Below, piece after piece: positions 45,321-53,391 of a stretch of DNA of 64,000 nt. Both the position numbers and the translations under genes were made by a program. A model generated the notes under the pieces. The model saw only the letters and a list, made by a program, of their open reading frames with translations, did not search any database and was not told the DNA's origin. Numbering within the stretch: position 1 is the stretch's first letter; each line of letters begins with the position of its first letter. Source of the stretch: an uncultured Bacteroides sp. (GTDB lineage Bacteria; Bacteroidota; Bacteroidia; Bacteroidales; Bacteroidaceae); the NCBI GenBank assembly GCA_959606905.1, contig CAUHML010000005.1, forward strand, positions 49,464-113,463, written 5' to 3'.

Positions 45321-45584
45321 TCATTTTACATCCGCATGTTCATGCATGAAAACGTATCCGTCCGGTTCCCCCAAATAACGTACGATAAGCCTGACTTCCC
45401 GCGCACTGAACATTTTCATTTTCGGATGAAAATCTCCTGCCATAAGTTCCTCCATTAAGGGCATACAATTACGCATCCAACGACGGAGCTTTGCTACAGA
45501 TACGGGATTACTCAAATTCGGGAAATACATTCTCGCCAACTCAATCTTATCATAGCATCTCACATAAAATTTTACTTCTTCCAT
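45321..45584 (-). CDS. DUF4248 protein
   Basis: An 87-residue soluble protein beginning MEEVKFYVRCYDKIELARMY, then FPNLSNPVSVAKLRRWMRN. This is the DUF4248 family, short Bacteroidales proteins found next to HU-like and amidase genes. An MYFPN...KLRRWM helix pair resembles a small DNA-binding fold of the excisionase type, which is an inference. It is divergent from the HU-like gene across a 201-bp regulatory region. Its own promoter may be TTG-N20-TATCTTTA on the minus strand (-7 near 45615-45622). Confidence 0.8.
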   Translation of the reverse strand: MEEVKFYVRCYDKIELARMYFPNLSNPVSVAKLRRWMRNCMPLMEELMAGDFHPKMKMFSAREVRLIVRYLGEPDGYVFMHEHADVK

Positions 45585-45670
45585 TTTATCCTACTTATTC
45601 TGTTATTAATGATATAAAGATAGTGTTTTTTACATACCTCAGCAAGTATTTAGTCAAATAAAATAACCGC

Positions 45671-45696
45671 CGTTCAATAACGTTCACTGACGTTCA
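45671..45696. repeat. Three direct repeats CGTTCA with exact 10-bp period
   Basis: CGTTCA at 45671, 45681 and 45691, one DNA helical turn apart. The third copy overlaps the expected -33 region of the HU gene promoter. They are strong candidates for cooperative regulator binding. Confidence 0.6.
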
Positions 45697-45715
45697 TCAC
45701 CCATTCTCAATATGG

Positions 45716-45740
45716 TATCTTTGCGGTGTAATCGATTACA
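45716..45740 (+). promoter_or_regulatory. HU-like gene promoter (-7 box) and 14-bp operator-like palindrome
   Basis: TATCTTTG (45716-45723) is followed at the start-site position by the perfect palindrome TGTAATCGATTACA (45727-45740). A repressor bound here would block initiation. Confidence 0.65.
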
Positions 45741-45785
45741 GAGATATGATTTAAGAATTAAGAATCAATTAAAAAAGAAAGATTT

Positions 45786-46256
45786 ATGGCACAGAAGTAT
45801 GTCGTGGTAGAACGTAAAAATCCGTTAAAGCCACAAGAGCCGGCCAAGTTTTATGCAATGGCTCGTAGCAATCGCAGAGTGGATACAGACGAAGTTATCA
45901 GTCGTGTATCAGAGCGTTCCTCTTATTCTATCGGTGAGTTGAAAGGATGTATTACTGAGTTTCTGTTGGAAATGAAGAATCAGTTGTCATTGGGTAATAT
46001 CGTCCTGCTTGGCGATATGGGGAGTTTCCGTGTAACGATTGTTACTGGTAATGCCAGCGAAACGGCAGAGAAATTCAAGGCGGCCACCTGTATCAAAATT
46101 TCCCGTGTCCGTTTTCATCCGGGAAGCATGCTTCTGGACATGTGTAAGGCAATGAAATATACACAAGTAAAGAAAGGTGAAGGAAGTGAAGGTGACGACG
46201 TTGTAGTACCTGATCCGGATGAAGACAAAGGACAAACACCGGACCCGAGCATATAA
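45786..46256 (+). CDS. HU-like DNA-binding protein with acidic tail
   Basis: 156 residues of the HU/IHF superfamily, Bacteroidetes type. The N-terminal KYVVVERKNPLKPQEPAKFY strand and the helices DTDEVISRVSERSSYSIGE and GCITEFLLEMKNQLSLGN give the HU fold. GDMGSFRVTI and ISRVRFHPGSML complete it. The last ~30 residues are an acidic, proline-containing tail (EGSEGDDVVVPDPDEDKG). It is found in Bacteroides beside surface-polysaccharide loci with smalltalk and amidase genes, as here. Role in DNA architecture or regulation is inferred from the family. Confidence 0.88.
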   Translation: MAQKYVVVERKNPLKPQEPAKFYAMARSNRRVDTDEVISRVSERSSYSIGELKGCITEFLLEMKNQLSLGNIVLLGDMGSFRVTIVTGNASETAEKFKAATCIKISRVRFHPGSMLLDMCKAMKYTQVKKGEGSEGDDVVVPDPDEDKGQTPDPSI

Positions 46257-46281
46257 AATAACACGATATTTATGCTTCACA

Positions 46282-46308
46282 GAGTTGCCGGTTTAATGCT
46301 GGCAACTC
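46282..46308 (+). promoter_or_regulatory. Hairpin between HU-like gene and smalltalk
   Basis: GAGTTGCC and GGCAACTC form a perfect 8-bp stem around an 11-base loop. A T-rich stretch follows 15 bp later, so it may partially terminate or stabilise the HU message. Confidence 0.55.
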
Positions 46309-46368
46309 ACAAGTCAACTCTATTTTTATAATCTCATTTTTATTTTCAATTATTTAAAATCAAAAGTC

Positions 46369-46470
46369 ATGAAAAAATCAGTTTGGAAACAAATTTTACA
46401 AATCTTTATCACGGTAGCCACTTCAATCATCTCTGCCTTGGGGGTAACCTCTTGTGTAGCCCATATCTAA
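46369..46470 (+). CDS. Smalltalk protein
   Basis: A 33-residue peptide beginning MKKSVWKQILQIFITVATSI and ending with CVAHI. It is basic at the N-terminus with one hydrophobic helix, ending in a VTSC segment like a short lipobox, so it may be a membrane-embedded or lipid-attached micro-protein. This is the smalltalk family, found in Bacteroidales between HU-like and N-acetylmuramoyl-L-alanine amidase genes, exactly as here. It ends 13 bp before the amidase gene, and a holin- or antiholin-like partnership is possible by analogy with phage lysis cassettes. Its function is unknown. Confidence 0.8.
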   Translation: MKKSVWKQILQIFITVATSIISALGVTSCVAHI

Positions 46471-46483
46471 ACGAACGAATAAA

Positions 46484-46942
46484 ATGAAAGAGTTAAAAGA
46501 ATTTTCTTCAGAAGAAGAATATGTGCCACGAAGCATTCAATATATTGTAGTACATTGCAGCGCTACGCGTGCCAACATCCCCTTTACAGAAGAACAATTA
46601 CTCAAATGCCATTTGCAACGTGGTTTCAAATGCATCGGATATCATTTTTATATCACCAGGGACGGAGAACTTCATCACTGCCGTCCGGTATCAGAGCCGG
46701 GTGCGCATGTGCGAGGCTTTAACCGGCACAGCATAGGCATTTGCTATGAAGGCGGACTGGATGAAAATGGATACCCGGCAGACACTAGGACCCAGGCGCA
46801 GCGTTTCACACTACTCGATCTGTTAACTATACTCAGGCATCAGTATCCGAAAGCACAAATCCTGGGGCATTATCAACTTAGTGCTTCGATTCATAAAGCC
46901 TGTCCTTGTTTTGACTGTCGAAAAGAATATGCAGAATTATAA
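46484..46942 (+). CDS. N-acetylmuramoyl-L-alanine amidase (Amidase_2)
   Basis: A 152-residue zinc amidase of the T7 lysozyme/PGRP type. Zinc ligands are His in YIVVHCSAT (~24), His in LGHYQLSASIHKACPCFD (~141) and Cys in CPCFD. SIGICYEGGL is the substrate-binding strand. There is no signal peptide, so release would need lysis, a partner such as smalltalk, or a phage-like route. It cleaves the bond between MurNAc and L-Ala in peptidoglycan. It is the last gene of the module. Confidence 0.9.
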   Translation: MKELKEFSSEEEYVPRSIQYIVVHCSATRANIPFTEEQLLKCHLQRGFKCIGYHFYITRDGELHHCRPVSEPGAHVRGFNRHSIGICYEGGLDENGYPADTRTQAQRFTLLDLLTILRHQYPKAQILGHYQLSASIHKACPCFDCRKEYAEL

Positions 46943-47071
46943 AAAATATCAACGATCTTCACAGACAGTCGATATAGTGGAAAATTTGCATCAGTCATTA
47001 TCCTGATGCGAGGGTGTGGTCAAGAAATATATCACTATATAGTTTCCTAACCAGCATAGCTTCAAATATCT

Positions 47072-47116
47072 AAACAGCTACGGGAAATAGTACTTCACTG
47101 CCTCCCATAGCTGTTT
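47072..47116. terminator. Terminator between amidase and wzc gene ends
   Basis: AAACAGCTA(C)GGG and CCC(A)TAGCTGTTT pair with one mismatch across a 21-base loop. T-rich on the plus side. It serves the convergent amidase transcript and the end of the polysaccharide operon. Confidence 0.75.
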
Positions 47117-47121
47117 TATCT

Positions 47122-49542
47122 TTATTTTTCCTGCCCATAACCATAGCCATACCCATACCGTTTGCCATAGCCGTAATGTTTGCTATACTTACCATAGCCA
47201 TAATAATAGCCATATTTTCTTTTCTTCAGGTCTACTCCATTAATAATAGTACAAAGATTAGGCAACTTCTGTTCATGAGACAACTCATTGATCAGTGTAT
47301 ATTCCGCTTTATGAGTATAGTCGGCACGACATACGTATACCGACAAATCAGCCACACGCCCTATCAATAAAGTATCGGTAACCATACCGACAGGAGCTGT
47401 ATCCAGGATTACATAATCAAAATTGTTCTTGAGCATATCAATAGCTTTATCCAAGCCATCACGAGCCAACAATTCCGTCGGATTAGGAGGAACGGTTCCG
47501 CCCGGAAGAATAAACAGGTTCTTATTCACATCGGACGGTTGCACAAGACTCATCAGATCCATTTCCGGATTGGACAGATATTGAGTTATACCTTTCTCCT
47601 TGCTCGAAAGACTAAAAACCTTGTTCAATCCCGGCTTACGGATATCAAGACCTACAATCACAACTTTCTTCCCCAAAAGAGACAGGCTGATAGCCAGATT
47701 AGCCGAAGTGAAAGATTTACCTTCACCGCTGACCGTTGAAGTCACAAGGATTACTTTCCTGTCATTCTGAAGCATAAACTGGATATTCGTCCGGATGTTA
47801 CGGAAAGTTTCGCTCATCAGGTTATTCTGGTTCTCGAATACGGCGATAGAACCGTCTTTGGCGTTCTTCTCATTAGTCAATGGGATATCACCCACAATCG
47901 GAACACTCGTCAGTTTCTCCACATCCGCATGTCCTTCGACCCTGAACTTCGTCAGGTCAACCAGGAAGATAACGGCAACAGGGATCACAAATCCCAAGAC
48001 CAATGCAACCAAATAAATAATACCGCGCTTGGGAAATACCGGAATATCATCAGCGATTGCTTCATCTATTATCTTCGCATTATTGGCAGTGGCAGCCAGC
48101 ATGATGGCATTCTCTTCACGCTTCTGCAACAACATCAAGTACAATCCGGCCTTTATTTCCTGCTGACGGGCGATACTCACATACCGGCGTTCCTGCCCCG
48201 GAGCGTCACTGATACGACGCATATAGCGTTTGGCTTCGCGGTCCAGATCAGCTTTGGTTATAAACAGCCCTTGGAGCGTGCCTTCAATGGTAGCCTGCAC
48301 ATTCGCCTTCGTCGCACGGATACTGGTATCCAAATTGACGATAGCCGGATTGCTCTCAGTAGAAGTGCGGAGCAGACGCTTACGTTCAATGAGCATCTCA
48401 TTATAACGGTCGATCTGCGTGGCAAGGGCCGCGTCCTTCAAGCCGACATTGCTCGGTAACACTTCATATTCACTATGACTTAAATACCTCTTCAAATCCT
48501 CCACCAGGCTGATCTGAGTACGGTTTTCCACCTGCTTCTTCTCATATTCGGCATTACCGGATAAAGCGATTTGCGCGTCACTGCTCAAATCCGTTATTCC
48601 CGCATCACGCTTGAAAGTTTCCAGGTCAGCTTCCGTGCTCCCCAGTTCCTTTGAGATAATGCCAATGCGTTCATCGATAAACTCCGCCGTTTTCTGCGCA
48701 ATCTCATTCTTGTCATTATTCGTGTTGCGATTATACATCTCCAGCAACTGATTGATAAAATCCTGTCCGCGACGCAAGCTGGAATTCTTCAAGGAAACCG
48801 TTACCACAGAAGTCGTTTGCGAGGTAGGTACGATAACTAAATTTCCACAATATCCTCTTGCCACATTCATGGGACAGCTAATGGTAGCTGTGATATGCCG
48901 TGCGCCCTGAACTGAAGAAGCCCCCTCCACAGGGATAGAATCAGTAACCTGAAAGAAAGAAATCGTTCCCCGGTCAGTAGGAAGAATGGCAGGCAACTTT
49001 TCGAAATGTTTCTGAATTTCCCTATCATCCATTTTCACGTTCACATCCAAACTGCCCTGTGGCTGTACCACCATTTCAACAACAATGTCTTTTTTCAGCT
49101 TTTCCGCTTCTTGCGGAGTCATGTTTACCTGCACCGGAGAAGTCTTGTACAACTCTTTCGAAGGGATGAGATCTTCATCCTTATAAGTCACATAGAGATT
49201 CAGATAATTGACAACTTCTTTTACAAGCGTCTTGGAACGCAGCACCTCTATTTCGTTATCTATACTTTGCGAAGAAGTGATTAATCCGCTAAGGCCCAGT
49301 TCATCCAAACCGCCCACATTATTTGAGGCTCCTCCTTTCTTATCATCCTTTATCAGAACCGTAGCCGAAATGTTATATACAGGAGTAGCAACATACAAAT
49401 AAACATAGGCGGCAATCAAACAAGCCACCACCGTTCCTACGAACCAAGGCCAGTGGATCAAGCATTTGAAAAGCAGTTCCTTAATATCTATTTCCATATC
49501 CTCCGCTTCGCGCAATTTCTCGTTTGGTAGTTCCTCTTTCAT
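47122..49542 (-). CDS. wzc: Wzc-type polysaccharide co-polymerase and tyrosine autokinase
   Basis: An 806-residue inner-membrane protein. The Wzz domain with two membrane helices (~32-52 and ~510-530) flanks a long periplasmic coiled coil. The cytoplasmic BY-kinase has Walker A VSGEGKSFTSANL (~605), VVIVGLDIRKPGL (Walker A') and FDYVILDTAP (Walker B). The C-terminal tail is a dense tyrosine/glycine cluster (KYGYYYGYGKYSKHYGYGKR and onward), the autophosphorylation site. Together with Wza it controls chain length and export in the Wzy-dependent pathway. It is the last gene of the operon. Confidence 0.93.
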   Translation of the reverse strand: MKEELPNEKLREAEDMEIDIKELLFKCLIHWPWFVGTVVACLIAAYVYLYVATPVYNISATVLIKDDKKGGASNNVGGLDELGLSGLITSSQSIDNEIEVLRSKTLVKEVVNYLNLYVTYKDEDLIPSKELYKTSPVQVNMTPQEAEKLKKDIVVEMVVQPQGSLDVNVKMDDREIQKHFEKLPAILPTDRGTISFFQVTDSIPVEGASSVQGARHITATISCPMNVARGYCGNLVIVPTSQTTSVVTVSLKNSSLRRGQDFINQLLEMYNRNTNNDKNEIAQKTAEFIDERIGIISKELGSTEADLETFKRDAGITDLSSDAQIALSGNAEYEKKQVENRTQISLVEDLKRYLSHSEYEVLPSNVGLKDAALATQIDRYNEMLIERKRLLRTSTESNPAIVNLDTSIRATKANVQATIEGTLQGLFITKADLDREAKRYMRRISDAPGQERRYVSIARQQEIKAGLYLMLLQKREENAIMLAATANNAKIIDEAIADDIPVFPKRGIIYLVALVLGFVIPVAVIFLVDLTKFRVEGHADVEKLTSVPIVGDIPLTNEKNAKDGSIAVFENQNNLMSETFRNIRTNIQFMLQNDRKVILVTSTVSGEGKSFTSANLAISLSLLGKKVVIVGLDIRKPGLNKVFSLSSKEKGITQYLSNPEMDLMSLVQPSDVNKNLFILPGGTVPPNPTELLARDGLDKAIDMLKNNFDYVILDTAPVGMVTDTLLIGRVADLSVYVCRADYTHKAEYTLINELSHEQKLPNLCTIINGVDLKKRKYGYYYGYGKYSKHYGYGKRYGYGYGYGQEK

Positions 49543-49552
49543 TGTTCCGGTA

Positions 49553-50338
49553 TTATCTTAAAATGTTATACAATAGACTGGCAATGGAAATCAGGATAGA
49601 AGTGGCGGAGAACCACAGGCTGGTACTGCTTCCGATGTCCGAATTACGGGCCTTGGCCTTGTTGGGAGTGACATAAATAATATCATTCTGTTGTAACCAG
49701 TAGTAAGGTGAAAGAATCGTCTCTGCCTTGTTCAAATCCAAGGTTACAATCTCCTGTCTGCCGTTAGCGTCCTCCCTTATTAATTTAATGTCATCACGCA
49801 GTCCATATACGGTCATATCTCCTGCCATGGCCAATGCTTCCAATAAGTTTACTTTCTCATTCGAGATAGTAAAAGTGCCGGGACGGGCAACTTCGCCGAT
49901 CACTGAAATCTTATAATTCACCATGCGGACAGTCACGATAGGAATTTCCTTTATATAAGGCTTCAACTTTTCTACAATCATTTGTTCCGTTGCCTTCTTT
50001 GTCAACCCTCCCACATGGAGTTCACCCAATACCGGGAAGTTTATCTTTCCTTCATTATCCACCAGATATTGCTGCAGAACCGGCTGAGCGGTTGTATAGT
50101 TCGAAGCAACATTACCCTGTGTAGCAACTGTCAGATTGAAAGGAGCTGCCAATTCAGGACTGGTACATGACACCACAATGGTCAACAAGTCTTTAGGCAT
50201 TATCTTCGCATCATACAGCTGTTCGTTCTGAACTCCATGCGATACGGCCTCTGCATCCTGCAGATAGGGTACTTTTTTATAAGACTGACAACCAGTCATC
50301 ACAAAAGCCAGCAATACAATTAAAAAGAATTTATTCAT
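49553..50338 (-). CDS. wza: Wza-type polysaccharide export lipoprotein
   Basis: A 261-residue outer-membrane lipoprotein (VMTGC, Cys17). The polysaccharide-export domain starts IMPKDLLTIVVSCTSPEL. An SLBB-type domain follows (YKISVIGEVARPGTFTI). A C-terminal hydrophobic helix (SATSILISIASLLYNIL) may be the outer-membrane-spanning segment. It is shorter than E. coli Wza, which is usual in Bacteroidetes. Its gene is 10 bp before wzc and works with it. Confidence 0.92.
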   Translation of the reverse strand: MNKFFLIVLLAFVMTGCQSYKKVPYLQDAEAVSHGVQNEQLYDAKIMPKDLLTIVVSCTSPELAAPFNLTVATQGNVASNYTTAQPVLQQYLVDNEGKINFPVLGELHVGGLTKKATEQMIVEKLKPYIKEIPIVTVRMVNYKISVIGEVARPGTFTISNEKVNLLEALAMAGDMTVYGLRDDIKLIREDANGRQEIVTLDLNKAETILSPYYWLQQNDIIYVTPNKAKARNSDIGSSTSLWFSATSILISIASLLYNILR

Positions 50339-50358
50339 CTTATTTTTACTGTTATTTA

Positions 50359-50985
50359 TTAGAATTTCTTACCGAAAACAATACAGATAAAGGTCTTTAT
50401 TAATATTTTAAAATCAAACCACCAGGAGCGATGTTGCAGATAAAACAAGTCATAACGTAAGCGACGTAACATCTTTTCTATCGTATCTGTATAACCGTTA
50501 TAAAGCGTTGCATACGAAGTTACCCCGGGACGAATCTGATATAAAAAGCGGTAACGCGGATCATGTTCCATTATTTGGTCAATATAAAATTTACGTTCCG
50601 GACGGGGGCCTATAAAAGCCATATCACCACAGAAGACATTCCAAAGTTGCGGTAACTCATCCAAATGGTGTTCGCGTAAAAATTTACCCACTTTAGTTAA
50701 CCTGGGATCTCTTCCGCCTTTATATAACTGAGGTCCCATAGATTCAGCATCCAGTCGCATACTGCGAAACTTATAAATATAAAACGGGCGGCCAAAACGA
50801 CCGACACGCTCCTGTTTGAAGATAGCCGGGCCGCCATCCTCACGCTTCACCACCAGATAACAGATTAAGAACAATGGAGAAAATATTAATAATAAAACTC
50901 CCGCAATAATGCAATCCCCTATTCGCTTTACATTACGTTCAAAAGCATTCATTCCGTCCGGAATGAAGTCCTCACTATACCCCAT
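50359..50985 (-). CDS. Initiating undecaprenyl-phosphate sugar transferase
   Basis: 208 residues from ATG 50985 (MGYSEDFIPDGMNAFERNV). The frame extends to 51078 but that start would overlap the GT2 gene by 73 bp. One membrane helix (CIIAGVLLLIFSPLFLICYL) precedes the catalytic PglC/WbaP-type domain: FKQERVGRFGRPFYIYKFRS, then REHHLDELPQLWNV (the DE catalytic pair) and FIGPRPERK. It transfers the first sugar phosphate to undecaprenyl phosphate and starts repeat-unit synthesis. A second, truncated copy of the same family lies at 62995-63141. Confidence 0.9.
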   Translation of the reverse strand: MGYSEDFIPDGMNAFERNVKRIGDCIIAGVLLLIFSPLFLICYLVVKREDGGPAIFKQERVGRFGRPFYIYKFRSMRLDAESMGPQLYKGGRDPRLTKVGKFLREHHLDELPQLWNVFCGDMAFIGPRPERKFYIDQIMEHDPRYRFLYQIRPGVTSYATLYNGYTDTIEKMLRRLRYDLFYLQHRSWWFDFKILIKTFICIVFGKKF

Positions 50986-51005
50986 ATTTTTTAAAATTGA
51001 AAGAA

Positions 51006-51818
51006 TTACCTTAATACTTTTTCGTATACCAAACTCCTCAAACCGTTTGGCATCATACGGACACAAAAACGGACACATACATTTCTTAAGAATACATGTA
51101 AACTGATTAAGCCCATTTGCAATATTTTTCTTTGAAACCGTATTTCACTTTTCGCATATTTCCATCCTCCGCGTCTTGCAGACATAGCACTTCCGCCCCG
51201 TACATTGACCAGCACGTCCTGTACATTATACAATTTCACCCCATTCTTTATCATTCTTGCCCACAACCAGTAATCCTCAAACAAGTAAAAATGCTGGTAT
51301 CCTCCTGCATCAAGCACTTCTTTTTTACTAAACATTACTGTCATATGATTCAACGGATTTTTCAACTGACACATTCTTCTAAGCTCTCTATCTGTTTGTG
51401 GAAGCTTCCGATATGAAATTATACTTTGGGGATCATTATCAAATTCAGAAATCCATCCTCCTACAACAGAAACTTCCGGATTTTCTTCAAATACTTTTAA
51501 TTGAGCTTCAAACCGGTTAGGTAACGATAGGTCATCACTATCCATACGTGCAACCAAATCATAAGTACATGCGGATAAGCCTATATTCAGCGCATTGCCC
51601 AACCCCATATTCTTCGCTAACTTTACTATTTTCAAAGTGTTATATTTCTCACAAAAATCGGTAATGACAGCCTCCAGCTCAGTTGTCAATGGACCATCTT
51701 CAACCAATACGACTTCTGTAGGTGGCACAGTCTGTTCAAACACACTATGCAAGGCAGATCTTAAATAATCGCTCTGCTCACGTGCATAGACTGAAATCAA
51801 TACACTGAACTCCTTCAT
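51006..51818 (-). CDS. GT2 family glycosyltransferase
   Basis: A 270-residue cytoplasmic/membrane-associated inverting glycosyltransferase. FSVLISVYAREQSDYLRSAL and EVVLVEDGP form the nucleotide-sugar site, ARMDSDDLSLPNRFE contains the metal-binding DxD and FEDYWLWARMI the catalytic ED. It adds one sugar to the lipid-linked repeat unit; donor and linkage are unknown. It is encoded just upstream of the initiating transferase and downstream of a deletion junction at 52117-52497. Confidence 0.9.
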   Translation of the reverse strand: MKEFSVLISVYAREQSDYLRSALHSVFEQTVPPTEVVLVEDGPLTTELEAVITDFCEKYNTLKIVKLAKNMGLGNALNIGLSACTYDLVARMDSDDLSLPNRFEAQLKVFEENPEVSVVGGWISEFDNDPQSIISYRKLPQTDRELRRMCQLKNPLNHMTVMFSKKEVLDAGGYQHFYLFEDYWLWARMIKNGVKLYNVQDVLVNVRGGSAMSARRGGWKYAKSEIRFQRKILQMGLISLHVFLRNVCVRFCVRMMPNGLRSLVYEKVLR

Positions 51819-51843
51819 TATATTATAGATTTATAAAACTGAA

Positions 51844-51915
51844 AATCTGTTTTAAATTTAACATTGGCTCGTAGCCAAAGCGATTTTGCCAAAAACCATA
51901 TTAGCATAGTCCCTA
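51844..51915 (-). repeat. Dispersed repeat, copy A (pair with 63207-63279)
   Basis: About 72 bp similar to 63207-63279, with 19 identical bases in the core (CGTAGCCAAAGCGATTTTG). On the minus strand a short frame ends RRCRDYANMVFGKIALATS, then QC and a stop; copy B has the same peptide but frameshifted. It looks like the 3' end of a decayed mobile-element gene, here between two polysaccharide genes. The rest of 51819-52116 holds no convincing gene. Confidence 0.5.
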
Positions 51916-52116
51916 CATCTTCTTAAGATTTTTTCAAGTGTCCTTATACCACTTATAGAACACGTTATGGGGAACTTTATTCCTCAAACAGAAGGACTGC
52001 AGAGATTCTCCATGAGGCAAAGCTCACTCTGGTACTGAAAGTAAAACCTTTCAAGTTTGAGCCATTATTTGAGTGCTTACATACAGAGAATTTCATAAAT
52101 GTAGATATACAGATTG

Positions 52117-52497
52117 TTACTTACCTAAGAGCAACAAAGACAAGCAACGGTTCTTGCCAATTAGAATATGACACAAGTAGCTTATTATTAAAACCATTAT
52201 CCACATACCGCATACACATAACCAATAAGGCAGTTGTAGGGTATCAATATCAAGACAGGAAATAAGTAGAGCAATAACAGTTAGGTGGATAGCATAAATA
52301 CTCAATGTCCCCCATTTTGTATTATGCTGATTTACAAACACATACACCCCATCTATTCCTTGTAGGCATGAAAAGTCCTCTCCGGATGAAGCGTCCACAT
52401 GTACGTAAAACTCCACATGAGGAGCTTTTAGCCGCTGTATTGTATGAAGCAGCAGCTCCGGGTTTTTATAAGTCAAAAAGAGATAGACAATATTCAT
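52117..52497 (-). pseudogene. In-frame deletion chimera: GT14 N-terminus joined to acyltransferase C-terminus
   Basis: 126 codons. Residues 1-~62 (MNIVYLFLTYKNPELLLHTI, then VEFYVHVDASS and FVNQHNTKWG) are the start of a GT14 core-2/I-branching-type glycosyltransferase, which is normally ~280-300 residues. From residue ~63 the sequence changes to TLSIYAIHLTVIALLISCLD and a second membrane helix, the C-terminal end of an acyltransferase-3 O-acetylase. A deletion near 52300-52315 has fused two genes that were once adjacent. Catalytic parts of both are gone, so the product is probably inactive. Confidence 0.7.
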
Positions 52498-52507
52498 ATC
52501 TTCTATG

Positions 52508-53377
52508 TTATAGTTTTATCCATTTATCAGAAACAGGGTCTTCTATCGGTGAGTTCATCCACCTTTCGGGCGCGACCACCACCTTCTGCGGATTGCGGTT
52601 CAGCCAAGCTCCCCACCAGGAGAAAGAAGAGTTGGCAATGATATTGTGCTGGCACAGGCTCATCAACCGCATATCCACATAGCTTTCCGCACCCTTGTTC
52701 CAGTCTACATACACCACCTCCTTCCCCGGCAATAAAGCACGCAGATGGCTTTCGCACCAAGCCATGTCGTTGGAAAAGACACAATACAGCTGCGGATTTA
52801 CCCGCTCTTCCATGTAGTGTATCGCCCGTTTATAATAGTCCAAATCACAAATTCCCCGAAAAAGCGGATGGTTTACGTAATCCCCGCGGCGGACATGCAA
52901 TGAAACACTGTCGCTTGCCTGAAGCAGTGCCCCTATTTCCTTGTTCCGCCCGTCGACCGGCTCCGGAAAGGAGAATGCTTCCCAAATAGTTTCCTTCATG
53001 TCGCAAAAATATTCCTCATGCTGCCAATAACCGTCATAGTAACAGTCTCCTTTACGTGTTAAAACGGCAGCATCAAAGGAGAAGTTTTTCCGCTCCACGC
53101 ACATGGTTTTACGTTTTGGCAGAATGTATTTCCCTATTTTCCAGAACCGGTAATTCGGATATGGATATGCCACTTTCAAAATATCCCTCCATGAAGCGAC
53201 GGGGGCTTTTTGTGCAAATATCCGGTCTACCTCAAAACCATTGTGCAGGGGATAGTTCCTGAAACAGGATGTATCTATCATCACCTGCTCATGAGGGAAC
53301 CGCTCTTTCAATGAAAGGAACAAGGCATACTGGAACATCTGGTTTCCCAGACCTCCGAGAATTTTTACGATTTTCAT
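52508..53377 (-). CDS. GT11 alpha-1,2-fucosyltransferase
   Basis: A 289-residue transferase. The GT11 signatures are KILGGLGNQMFQYAL at the N-terminus, the GDP-fucose motif LHVRRGDYV (~160) and the C-terminal SSFSWWGAWLN. It moves fucose from GDP-Fuc in alpha-1,2 linkage, usually to galactose, making an H-antigen-like Fuc-alpha-1,2-Gal. The following gene in the cluster (upstream in transcription) is a GT6, which normally uses exactly that product. The gene starts 14 bp after the GT6 stop. Confidence 0.92.
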   Translation of the reverse strand: MKIVKILGGLGNQMFQYALFLSLKERFPHEQVMIDTSCFRNYPLHNGFEVDRIFAQKAPVASWRDILKVAYPYPNYRFWKIGKYILPKRKTMCVERKNFSFDAAVLTRKGDCYYDGYWQHEEYFCDMKETIWEAFSFPEPVDGRNKEIGALLQASDSVSLHVRRGDYVNHPLFRGICDLDYYKRAIHYMEERVNPQLYCVFSNDMAWCESHLRALLPGKEVVYVDWNKGAESYVDMRLMSLCQHNIIANSSFSWWGAWLNRNPQKVVVAPERWMNSPIEDPVSDKWIKL

Positions 53378-53391
53378 TATCTGATAAGTTT

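Noticed and set aside
47122..47240. CCATAGCC-type short tandem repeats
   Set aside because: They encode the Tyr/Gly-rich autophosphorylation tail of the Wzc kinase and are not a CRISPR or satellite array.
50986..51078. Upstream start for the initiating sugar transferase
   Set aside because: It overlaps the GT2 coding sequence by 73 bp and adds no family sequence; ATG 50985 follows the GT2 stop by 20 bp.
51928..52266. Plus-strand open frame of ~110 codons across the gap and the chimera
   Set aside because: It has no start codon and much of it is antisense to the acyltransferase tail; open length is probably chance.
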